This document shows, one piece after another, positions 1 to 6,647 of a stretch of DNA of 10,729 bases; the first letter of the stretch is position 1, and every line of letters starts with the position of its first letter. The notes under the pieces are model-generated. The model worked only from the letters and a program-made list of their open reading frames with translations, was not told where the DNA came from and made no database searches. Position numbers and translations under genes: made by a program. Source of the stretch: Acholeplasmataceae bacterium. GTDB taxonomy: Bacteria; Bacillota_I; Bacilli_A; Acholeplasmatales; Acholeplasmataceae. The stretch covers positions 1-10,729 of the forward strand of contig JAQVBA010000040.1 of the NCBI GenBank assembly GCA_028690555.1. Reading direction: 5' to 3'.

Positions 1-294
1 GCAGTCGCAAACCTTCTGCGGATAAAAGAGGAAAAGAAAGACCTGGCACATCAGAAACACAACGTATTCGATCAGGTCGATATACATCAGCTTTTGGAAG
101 AGCGTGAGAATACTGAGGTTTCGGCAGAAATCGAAAAAATGCGGGTTACTGAAATTCTCGCCTCAACAAAAGATGGATCATCTGATGACTATGCGCAAAT
201 CCTGGGTCTTATGAAAGCACTCAGCGTAGATGATGAAAGTATTGCCTCTGTAAGAATTGAGGTGGAAAAGCTCATTCTTGGGCATATAATTTAA
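1..294 (+). CDS. 3' end of an unidentified gene (5' end outside window)
   Basis: The frame is open from base 1 to the TAA at 292-294, giving 97 residues of what is probably the C-terminus of a longer protein. An internal TTG at 94 could act as a start, but open, well-behaved codons upstream of it argue for a gene that begins outside the window. The peptide is charged and looks mainly alpha-helical: a Lys/Glu-rich first half (RIKEEKKDLAHQ) suggests a coiled coil, followed by an acidic, Leu/Ile-rich end. I do not recognise the family. The base composition is less AT-rich than the genes from 497 onward, so it probably belongs to the host chromosome rather than the island. Its segment around HQLLEE (base 84 onward) shares 15 identical bases with 9947-9961 at the other side of the island. 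Confidence 0.6.
   Translation, partial: AVANLLRIKEEKKDLAHQKHNVFDQVDIHQLLEERENTEVSAEIEKMRVTEILASTKDGSSDDYAQILGLMKALSVDDESIASVRIEVEKLILGHII
84..98 (+). repeat. 15-base direct repeat, left copy
   Basis: ACATCAGCTTTTGGA occurs here and again at 9947-9961 in the same orientation, one copy on each side of the AT-rich island. The reading frames give HQLLEE here and HQLLDE in the right copy, with a further SAEI downstream in both. This could be a duplicated gene fragment flanking the insertion; chance is possible. Confidence 0.45.
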
Positions 295-339
295 GTGTCC
301 AGGAGATAATAACAGATTACTTATTCGATTGGAGTTATA

Positions 340-435
340 ATGCTGTTTAATAAAAAATTACCTGTTCCCGTAGTCATGAAAACCAGACCTGAAATCTGTT
401 TTGCGAAGTGGTTCAAATCATTTTTTGTGGTGTAA
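340..435 (+). CDS. Possible 31-residue mini-ORF, doubtful
   Basis: ATG at 340 is preceded by GGAG at 331-334 with five bases between, and the frame runs to a TAA at 433-435. The peptide starts MLFNKKLPVPVVMK and ends with a short hydrophobic segment (WFKSFFVV). There is no recognisable motif and no conserved neighbour that would support it. It may be a small peptide, the remnant of a longer gene at the island border, or chance. The rest of 295-496 holds only AT-rich sequence that may contain the promoter of the LRR gene; no RNA gene is visible. Confidence 0.22.
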   Translation: MLFNKKLPVPVVMKTRPEICFAKWFKSFFVV

Positions 436-496
436 TTTGTATGGTTAACTCAGCTTATCTCTCTATTTTAACTAAAAAACATAGGAATTTTCTTAT

Positions 497-1849
497 ATGA
501 AAACCAATATTGACTGTTCAGATCATTCAAGTCAGAGACAAACACTTAAAGAGATATCACTCCCGGATGCTGTCACTGAAATTGACTCAAGATTGTTTCG
601 TGATTACTTGCATCTACAAAAGGTAACCCTTCCAAATTCGGTTGTAAGAATTGGTAATGAAGCGTTTTCAGCGTGTTCAAATCTTACTGATATTAATATT
701 CCTGATTCTGTTACTTCTATTGGTGAACGTTCGTTTGCAAATTGCGAGAGTCTAAAAAAACTCGAGTTACCCGAATCATTAAATTATATAGGTAAGGAAG
801 CATTTCTTGGTTGTACTGGTTTAGTTGAGATTTATATTCCCAAATCAGTTTTATCTATTGGGGATATGGCATTTGCAGATTGTGTAAATCTTAAAGATAT
901 ATATATAGTAAATCCTGATGTTACTATCGGAAATGGGGCATTTGATAATTGCGATTATTTATTAATTCACTGCCCGTTTCGATCAACAGCATGCGAATAT
1001 GCAATATCATCAGGCATCCAATTTCTTCCAGACGTAATCTGTATTAATCAAACAAATTATGTTCCGACATATAGTCCAAAAGATATTTCTGGGGATGGAT
1101 GGTATTGGAACTCTGAAAAAAAAATCTTATCACTTGATAATTATGATGGCGGCTCTATTTTTGCAGGGGCAGATCTTACAATAGAACTGAAACCATCTTC
1201 AAAGAATTATATTTCTAAGTCACAAACTATGCAAGATATAATTGGTCTGTATTCACTTGATGGTGAAATAAAAATTCAAGGTGATGGGAAATTATTCATT
1301 GAAAAATGTGATACTGGCATCTATGCAAATGATTCCATACGCATCTCATCAGGTGAAGTTACTGTAGTTGGTAACTTCGAAGGTCTGCACGCAGAAAATG
1401 GGGAGATATCGATATTGGGAGGTACGGTGTATGCTGCATCTCTTAATAAAAAAACACCATATCCTGCAATTAATGGCAATGTCCGACCAAATAACGCACG
1501 AATATTTGCTGGAGACAATCAAGTATCTCCAATATTGGTTAACCACTATACGGATCAGAAATATGTATGCATAACACATGACGAATCCTGCAATCCTGAG
1601 TTTTCGAGAATCATTAATCAGGTAGTGTACAATATTGGTGAAAATGCTCAAGTAATCACAGGAAACAATTACGGCACAGTAATTGGAAAAGACGCAATAA
1701 TAAACAGGTCAAAAATAACTAATTTACATAATGATGAGATAAATGATAAATTTTCTGGAACAATTATTGGCGATGACGCTATAATTAACAGATCAAATAT
1801 TATGAATTCTCATGATAGTATGTGTGGTGAGGATGAACCTGATGAATGA
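497..1849 (+). CDS. BspA-like LRR_5 protein with C-terminal beta-repeat domain
   Basis: This is a 450-residue protein. Residues about 17-165 contain six or so LRR_5 (BspA/TpLRR) repeats with a 23-residue period, each built around LP-x-S-V-x-x-I-G-x-x-A-F-x-x-C-x-x-L. These repeats usually form curved binding surfaces for proteins. Residues about 190-345 begin with a GDGWYWNSEKKILSLDNY signature and continue with short beta repeats (GIYANDSIRISSGEVTV, GLHAENGEISILGGTVYA). They resemble the beta-helical carbohydrate-binding-like domains found beside LRR_5 repeats in surface proteins of gut microbes. The end (393-440) has two copies of a GT-[VI]-IG-x-DAIINRS repeat and an acidic tail. Although relatives are often secreted, this protein has no N-terminal signal peptide and no membrane segment. 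A weak AGGA lies 10 bases before ATG 497. It sits 78 bases upstream of the ATPase operon in the same orientation and could be a non-Sec substrate, adhesin or adaptor; that is inference. Confidence 0.85.
   Translation: MKTNIDCSDHSSQRQTLKEISLPDAVTEIDSRLFRDYLHLQKVTLPNSVVRIGNEAFSACSNLTDINIPDSVTSIGERSFANCESLKKLELPESLNYIGKEAFLGCTGLVEIYIPKSVLSIGDMAFADCVNLKDIYIVNPDVTIGNGAFDNCDYLLIHCPFRSTACEYAISSGIQFLPDVICINQTNYVPTYSPKDISGDGWYWNSEKKILSLDNYDGGSIFAGADLTIELKPSSKNYISKSQTMQDIIGLYSLDGEIKIQGDGKLFIEKCDTGIYANDSIRISSGEVTVVGNFEGLHAENGEISILGGTVYAASLNKKTPYPAINGNVRPNNARIFAGDNQVSPILVNHYTDQKYVCITHDESCNPEFSRIINQVVYNIGENAQVITGNNYGTVIGKDAIINRSKITNLHNDEINDKFSGTIIGDDAIINRSNIMNSHDSMCGEDEPDE
1673..1795 (+). repeat. Two-copy coding repeat, GT-[VI]-IG-x-DAIINRS
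   Basis: Residues 393-405 (bases 1673-1711) and 421-433 (bases 1757-1795) of the LRR protein are near-identical and spaced 28 residues apart. The DNA copies differ mostly at third positions, which points to an old duplication kept by selection on the protein. The pattern suggests rungs of a beta-solenoid at the C-terminus. Confidence 0.7.
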
Positions 1850-1855
1850 TAATTT

Positions 1856-1927
1856 TGAGTTTAAATGTTATACTTTAGTATGCAAGTTTAATCAATTTAC
1901 ATCTGACTTAAACAAAAGGAGATAATT
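1856..1927 (+). promoter_or_regulatory. Possible promoter and strong RBS ahead of the ATPase operon
   Basis: The 78-base gap between the LRR gene and the ATPase gene is very AT-rich. It contains TTTAAAT (1860-1866), which could serve as an archaeal TATA box, overlapping TTATACT (1868-1874), which could serve as a bacterial -10. A short inverted repeat ATAC-TTTA-GTAT lies at 1870-1881. No convincing -35 box is seen. A clear Shine-Dalgarno AGGAGA at 1917-1922 ends five bases before ATG 1928 and fixes that start. The promoter call is weak; the ribosome binding site is strong. Confidence 0.35.
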
Positions 1928-4900
1928 ATGGAAATTGGATGTGTTTTAGAATTATGTAATGAAATCAACAACAGACTAAATACAGTTGTTGAAATTATTG
2001 ACTATAATGATGAATTGTTATCAGAAAATATAAAGGAAGTTGAGATCGAGTCTGCGAATTTGAAAAATGAAATGCAAAATAAACTGAATATGCAAATTCA
2101 AAACGATCTAACATCTCTTGATAAATACCTGAATGATCTTCTCTCCAAAACAACTGGTAATAACCAGGATATTCTACTAAAATGTAAAAATAATTTGAAT
2201 ATGCATGATTATGATTCACAATTATCATCATGTGAAGATGAAACATCAAAATTAATCCTTGAAAAGGAAAATCTTTATAATATTGTAACTAAAATCAATC
2301 AAATACAAAAAGAATTGAATTTGATTTCTTTTGATATAGTAAATCCTCCACTTAACGTTAAAATTTTAGAGGATACTATTCTTGTAAAAAAAGGTGATAC
2401 TGAATCATTATATGATTTAAAATCCTCAAAAATCACTGTTAAAGATATAGATAGTCGACCTGATAAAGATAAATTATCATCGTTATTTTCTGAGATAATT
2501 AGGGCTAAACGTATTCTATTGGATATAGAAAAAACGTTCAAAAATATTATGAATGTGAATACCTATTTCCAATACATTGATCAATCTAAAGAAATGTGGA
2601 TAGATGAAGAAACATCTGCGATTAATTCTGAAAAAAGTTCGGCAATAAATGACTCATTAATCAAAGAAACACCAGAACTTAATAAATCTACATTTACAAA
2701 TATTGAACAAGAAGGGGTTGATTTTCAATCAGATCTGATATGCGGGTCTGAAAACTTTTCAAAAGCAATAACAATTGGTAAATTATCAGTAAATGTAACT
2801 GAAAATCCAAGATATCTGGCATTAATCAAAGAGAGCCCACTTTTAAATTCATATGTTGCAGATGGTAAATTGAATGTTCCATTGGTATTGGATTTAAAAC
2901 ATAATGGGAATATATGGCTTAACATCCATGAAATGAAATTTGAGCCAGATACCTTCAATTTCATTCATCAGATAATTATTCAATTCTTACTTGCTTTCCC
3001 TGCTGGGAGATTGAATCTCTGTTTAGTTGATGTAGATGACAAAGGCGAATTTTCTAAATATACAAAATTAACTGCAATTAATAATCGAATACTATGTGAT
3101 GGTATTGTCAGAGAAGCGCGGAGTCTTGGTGAGGTTTTGATGAATCTGGAGAAGACGATGCATGATATTTTTGACAACAAACTAAGTTTTAATGATTGTG
3201 AAGACTTTTACCAATATAATATAATCGCAGAATCGAATCCGCAAAGTGCTACATTATTAGTCCTTTTGAATTATCCAAAAGGAGTGAAGGAAGAAGAAAA
3301 CAATAGATTATTGAAATTGATGGAAAATGGAAATCGCTCTGGAATTTTTACATTTATTGTAAATAATACATCCTGTGATTTACCTATTGGTGTCAAAGAA
3401 GAAGACTACAATCAAATGGTTAAAAAACTGAGTCAATCAGCCTTAGTAATCAACAAAAATGGCAATGATTTTACCACATCCACATCTATAGATCATCGTT
3501 ATCTGCCTAATTATGAAATCTCATATGAACTTCTCCCAAAAATTATCACACTACTTACAAAGAAGGCAAAGGAAGGTCTGCGTGTTGTTATACCTTTGAA
3601 AGATATGTTTAATGAAATCGACAAATTGGATGATAGGAATTCAATATTGCCGGTTTCTGAGGTAATTGATCTGCCAATTGGCAAACGTGGGGGTGAACTT
3701 CAGAATATTTTGTTTGATGCGACAGGAGAAGGATCAGCACATGCTGTAGTTATAGGGGGAACTGGCTCTGGTAAATCAAATTTATTACACACCATGATAA
3801 TGAGTGCGTGTTATAAATATAGCCCAGATGATCTCCAGATATATCTTGTTGATTTCAAAGGGGGCGTGGAATTTAAATTTTATGAGGCAAATAAGGATAT
3901 AAGCCGGCAGTTACCTCATATTAAATTAACAGGCCTTACAAGTGAGCCTGAAGATGGGGTGGCAATTCTCTCTAACGTAAGAAAGGAGTTAAGATTCAGA
4001 GAAAATTTGTTTAGAGAACATAGTGTTGAAGACATTGTACAATTTAGACGGAAATATCCTGATGAAAAAATTGCGAGACTCCTAATATTAATCGATGAAG
4101 TACAGGAGTTATTTGAGAGAGATGACAAACTGGGACAGGAAGCAATTGATATCTTAAGTGAATTATTTAAGAAAGGGCGTGCTTTTGGAATAAGTATTCT
4201 CTGGGCATCTCAAAATGTTCCTAAAGTACCTGGATTGAAGGATAAAATTCTGAGCCAGATTGGAAACAGAGTCTCTCTTCGTTTGAATAATCCAGAAGAT
4301 GCAAGTGATATTAATATCGATCCTAAGAAAATACAAAATCTAAATCGTCCTGAAAAAGGACTAGCTATCATTTCTGATATCAGGACCGCTGGTGATAATA
4401 TTGAATTCAGAGTTGCTTATGCATATAATTCCGAGGACAGATATTCATTCACATCCGAAATAAACAAAAAATGGGAGCAAGTGACCGAATCTTGGGGTGT
4501 GAGAGAGCCACTGTTTATTGTTGGTAACGATGAGACCCCATTACCAAATAAATGCGAGACTAAGTATACTACATGGAGCAATTGCTCACAGCCCAATTCT
4601 AAATTATCCTTGTTTTATTCGTTAAACTTAGGACAAGATTACATTACAGGTAAATCATTTGAGATTAATTTGGGTCTTCGTCAATCAAGAGCTAATATTT
4701 GGTTAGCAGGATCTAATATGAGTGAAATACGTGATATCATAGGATATGCACTCTTATCGGTAATTATTGATAATGTAAATAGCAGTCCAACAAATTCTCA
4801 AAATATCTATTATATTAATGGTGAATACAAAGATCCAGAAGATCCGCGTGACCTTTATTATGTTTTACCAGAGTTGTTTAAGGATCATATCTCTGAGTTG

Positions 4901-5545
4901 AAATCAGCGGATGAACTGATTGAAATTATGAGAAAACTCTATTTGATAAGGAAAGAACGTTCATCAAATATACAGCAGTCATATTCACCAGTCTTTATAT
5001 TTATACATAAACTTCAGGCATTTATCGAGTTATTTAGAAGTAATAATATGATTGAGATCAATAAGCCTTATGTTAAGGAGAATAGATCTACAGATCAATC
5101 AATATCAAAATCATCCGGAGATATGCCTGCTGCTCTTGCACAGTATATTGCCTCTCCCTCCCCTTCAGCTATTATGGGATTCTCTGAAAAATCCACATTC
5201 AATGAAATGTTTAAAGAATTATTCATGCGTGGATCTGATGTTGGAATACATTTTGTAGTTTCGATGGATTCACCTCAGAGTGTTCGTGAAATTATGAGTG
5301 AATTAAGAGAATGCAGCAATAAAATCATACTTAAAGGTGTATCGCCGGCAACATTAACCAATGTATTGGACACCTATAAAGGAGTCAATAGTTTAAATAA
5401 AGAAGGAATAGCCTTCTCATATTTGAATGGTGAGTTATACAAATTCAAGCCGTACAGATATGATTCAAAAACTGATGAAAAATGGTTGCTTGAATTGAGG
5501 AATGAATTAAAAGATAAACATGAGTTAGGTGATAAACATGACTAG
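1928..5545 (+). CDS. FtsK/SpoIIIE-type multi-module ATPase (EccC/EssC-like)
   Basis: This 1,205-residue protein is the likely motor of the locus. Residues about 1-150 are a helical, coiled-coil-rich N-terminus without a membrane segment. Three ATPase-like modules follow. The first (about 310-560) has a FtsK-like core (FLLAFPAGRLNLCLVDVD, 353-370) but no Walker A. The second (about 580-860) is complete: Walker A GGTGSGKS at 610-617, Walker B LLILIDE ending at D723-E724, and the FtsK sensor-like ASQ at 760-762. The third (about 895-1190) is degenerate: LAGSN (926-930) replaces the P-loop and VFIFIHKLQAF (1022-1032) stands at the Walker B position. Tandem modules of which some are inactive are typical of EccC/EssC ATPases of type VII secretion, where degenerate modules bind substrates. 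EssC FHA domains and transmembrane helices are absent, so this belongs to the soluble branch of large coiled-coil FtsK/SpoIIIE proteins. The 3' end overlaps the next gene by eight bases. A DNA-pumping role is an alternative, but the small helical and toxin neighbours favour protein transport. Confidence 0.9.
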   Translation: MEIGCVLELCNEINNRLNTVVEIIDYNDELLSENIKEVEIESANLKNEMQNKLNMQIQNDLTSLDKYLNDLLSKTTGNNQDILLKCKNNLNMHDYDSQLSSCEDETSKLILEKENLYNIVTKINQIQKELNLISFDIVNPPLNVKILEDTILVKKGDTESLYDLKSSKITVKDIDSRPDKDKLSSLFSEIIRAKRILLDIEKTFKNIMNVNTYFQYIDQSKEMWIDEETSAINSEKSSAINDSLIKETPELNKSTFTNIEQEGVDFQSDLICGSENFSKAITIGKLSVNVTENPRYLALIKESPLLNSYVADGKLNVPLVLDLKHNGNIWLNIHEMKFEPDTFNFIHQIIIQFLLAFPAGRLNLCLVDVDDKGEFSKYTKLTAINNRILCDGIVREARSLGEVLMNLEKTMHDIFDNKLSFNDCEDFYQYNIIAESNPQSATLLVLLNYPKGVKEEENNRLLKLMENGNRSGIFTFIVNNTSCDLPIGVKEEDYNQMVKKLSQSALVINKNGNDFTTSTSIDHRYLPNYEISYELLPKIITLLTKKAKEGLRVVIPLKDMFNEIDKLDDRNSILPVSEVIDLPIGKRGGELQNILFDATGEGSAHAVVIGGTGSGKSNLLHTMIMSACYKYSPDDLQIYLVDFKGGVEFKFYEANKDISRQLPHIKLTGLTSEPEDGVAILSNVRKELRFRENLFREHSVEDIVQFRRKYPDEKIARLLILIDEVQELFERDDKLGQEAIDILSELFKKGRAFGISILWASQNVPKVPGLKDKILSQIGNRVSLRLNNPEDASDINIDPKKIQNLNRPEKGLAIISDIRTAGDNIEFRVAYAYNSEDRYSFTSEINKKWEQVTESWGVREPLFIVGNDETPLPNKCETKYTTWSNCSQPNSKLSLFYSLNLGQDYITGKSFEINLGLRQSRANIWLAGSNMSEIRDIIGYALLSVIIDNVNSSPTNSQNIYYINGEYKDPEDPRDLYYVLPELFKDHISELKSADELIEIMRKLYLIRKERSSNIQQSYSPVFIFIHKLQAFIELFRSNNMIEINKPYVKENRSTDQSISKSSGDMPAALAQYIASPSPSAIMGFSEKSTFNEMFKELFMRGSDVGIHFVVSMDSPQSVREIMSELRECSNKIILKGVSPATLTNVLDTYKGVNSLNKEGIAFSYLNGELYKFKPYRYDSKTDEKWLLELRNELKDKHELGDKHD

Positions 5546-5813
5546 CATTAGAGTAACATTATCGGCATTGAATTCAACAAAAGAAGCAATTAATGTATAT
5601 TCCAGAGATATGGCAGATGCAATTGCTAATTTCAACAATTCAAATAATATTTGTGGAAAATGGTGTGATGAACATTATGATGATTTTATGAAATCATCAC
5701 AATTATTGGTTCAAACTGTTTCTAGTTTGGCTAATAGTAGTGACACCTTAGCTAAAAGAATTGAAAAGAAAGCAGAATTAGTTGCTGAAAATAAAACATA
5801 CAGAGTTGATTAA
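5538..5813 (+). CDS. WXG100-like small helical protein 1 (W-x-D variant)
   Basis: I place the start at ATG 5538, giving 91 residues, because AGGTGA at 5527-5532 lies five bases upstream; the GTG at 5529 would sit inside this ribosome binding site. The start overlaps the end of the ATPase gene by eight bases, implying translational coupling. The protein is almost all helix with a central turn: NNSNNICGKWCDEHYDDF. It has W42-x-D44 and F50 eight residues after the Trp. Mycobacterial ESAT-6 has W43-x-G45 and Y51 at matching positions, so size, fold and spacing fit the WXG100 family while the Gly is changed to Asp. The expected role is an exported or chaperone-like partner of the ATPase, perhaps as a heterodimer with one of the next three products. 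There is no obvious YxxxD/E secretion motif. Confidence 0.8.
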   Translation: MTSIRVTLSALNSTKEAINVYSRDMADAIANFNNSNNICGKWCDEHYDDFMKSSQLLVQTVSSLANSSDTLAKRIEKKAELVAENKTYRVD

Positions 5814-5815
5814 TT

Positions 5816-6085
5816 ATGGACGTAAGTGTAGGTGGAGAATTAGTTGTAATAAATGCAAAGAACAAAACAAATGATACAAGTGAGTTATTGGCTGCAAATT
5901 TGAGATTTATGATAAACAACATAGATCCATTGTTAGCAGAATGGAATGATGATCATGTGCTAAAATACTTAGAAGTATCTAATGAGATTTCACAAAGCAT
6001 TGCAGAGATTATTGCAAACCTAAATAGGATAAATGATTTCTGTGGCAAAGAGATAGACTGGATTCGGAGATATCTAGAGACATAA
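5816..6085 (+). CDS. WXG100-like small helical protein 2 (W-x-D variant)
   Basis: This is an 89-residue protein starting at ATG 5816, two bases after the previous stop. No clear Shine-Dalgarno precedes it, so translation is probably coupled to the gene before. A short, slightly hydrophobic N-terminal segment (VGGELVVINAK) that may form a strand is followed by two helices. The turn carries W43-x-D45 with Y51 eight residues after the Trp, exactly the ESAT-6 positions apart from Gly to Asp. The C-terminal helix ends in IRRYLET, without a classical YxxxD/E signal. It is similar in length and pattern to the neighbours at 5538, 6101 and 6385 but shares little sequence with them, so these are old paralogues that may pair with different partners. 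Confidence 0.78.
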   Translation: MDVSVGGELVVINAKNKTNDTSELLAANLRFMINNIDPLLAEWNDDHVLKYLEVSNEISQSIAEIIANLNRINDFCGKEIDWIRRYLET

Positions 6086-6100
6086 TTGGTGGAAAACAAA

Positions 6101-6385
6101 ATGACCATTATAACAAATGCAGAGGCTTTACGTGCTATTGCTGCAGCAATCCGAAAAAATCATGCAGATCAATCATTTATTATTGAGGAGTATTTGCGTA
6201 GCATTTCTGTAATCCGAAGTGACTGGGACGATTCAACATACAGTGCGCTTTTTGAAGCTGTTAGAATACAATACGCAAAGATAAAACAATTAATTGAACA
6301 AACGTCAGACTTTCCAGACTATTTAGATAAATTGGCAGAACTAATTGAAGAAAATAAGAAGATTGGTAGAGGAGGTATTCAATAA
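6101..6385 (+). CDS. WXG100-like small helical protein 3 (W-x-D variant)
   Basis: I chose ATG 6101 (94 residues) because GGTGGA at 6088-6093 lies seven bases upstream. A TTG at 6086, directly after the previous stop, would extend the frame by five residues but has no ribosome binding site of its own. The product is a helical hairpin with W42-x-D44 and L50-F51 at the position of the conserved aromatic. The second helix is rich in Lys, Glu, Ile and Leu (YAKIKQLIEQ). The 3' end overlaps the next start as TAATG (6383-6387). Role as for the other small proteins of the cluster: probable ESAT-6-like partner or substrate. Confidence 0.78.
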   Translation: MTIITNAEALRAIAAAIRKNHADQSFIIEEYLRSISVIRSDWDDSTYSALFEAVRIQYAKIKQLIEQTSDFPDYLDKLAELIEENKKIGRGGIQ

Positions 6386-6645
6386 TGTCGGGATATTTTG
6401 GAGCCTATAAAGGGGAATTAGAGAATGCAACCAATACTGTTAATCATTCATGGAGAGACTCGGTAAGTAAAAAATACTCACACATTAATTTTGAGTTATT
6501 AGCATTAGTAAATGATTGTGAGATACTATGTGAATCTTCATTTCAATTATTCTCTGAAACTGAAAAACTGGATAAAAGTGTTGGTACTACAGTTGATAAT
6601 TTTATAGAAGGAACACAGGTTAGGATTCAAGTGTTGCTGGAGTAG
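6385..6645 (+). CDS. WXG100-like small helical protein 4 (W-x-D variant)
   Basis: This is an 86-residue protein whose ATG at 6385 overlaps the previous TAA; GGAGG at 6371-6375 supports it. The first helix is shorter than in the other three, putting the motif nearer the N-terminus: W23-x-D25 and Y31, again with eight residues between Trp and aromatic. The rest is a long amphipathic helix containing two Cys (ALVNDCEILCESSF). The gene lies directly before the ADP-ribosyltransferase gene, with two bases between, so this product is the best candidate for a dedicated partner or chaperone of that protein. In LXG toxin loci, small helical proteins encoded next to the toxin play this part; transfer of that role to this locus is inference. 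Confidence 0.75.
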   Translation: MSGYFGAYKGELENATNTVNHSWRDSVSKKYSHINFELLALVNDCEILCESSFQLFSETEKLDKSVGTTVDNFIEGTQVRIQVLLE

Positions 6646-6647
6646 GA

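Noticed and set aside
1321..1651. Minus-strand and alternative-frame open frames inside the LRR gene
   Set aside because: They lie wholly within a gene with clear LRR and beta repeats and have no ribosome binding sites or family signatures.
5529..5537. GTG start for the first small helical protein
   Set aside because: It overlaps the AGGTGA ribosome binding site that serves ATG 5538.
6086..6100. TTG start for the third small helical protein
   Set aside because: ATG 6101 has a well-spaced GGTGGA; the TTG has none.
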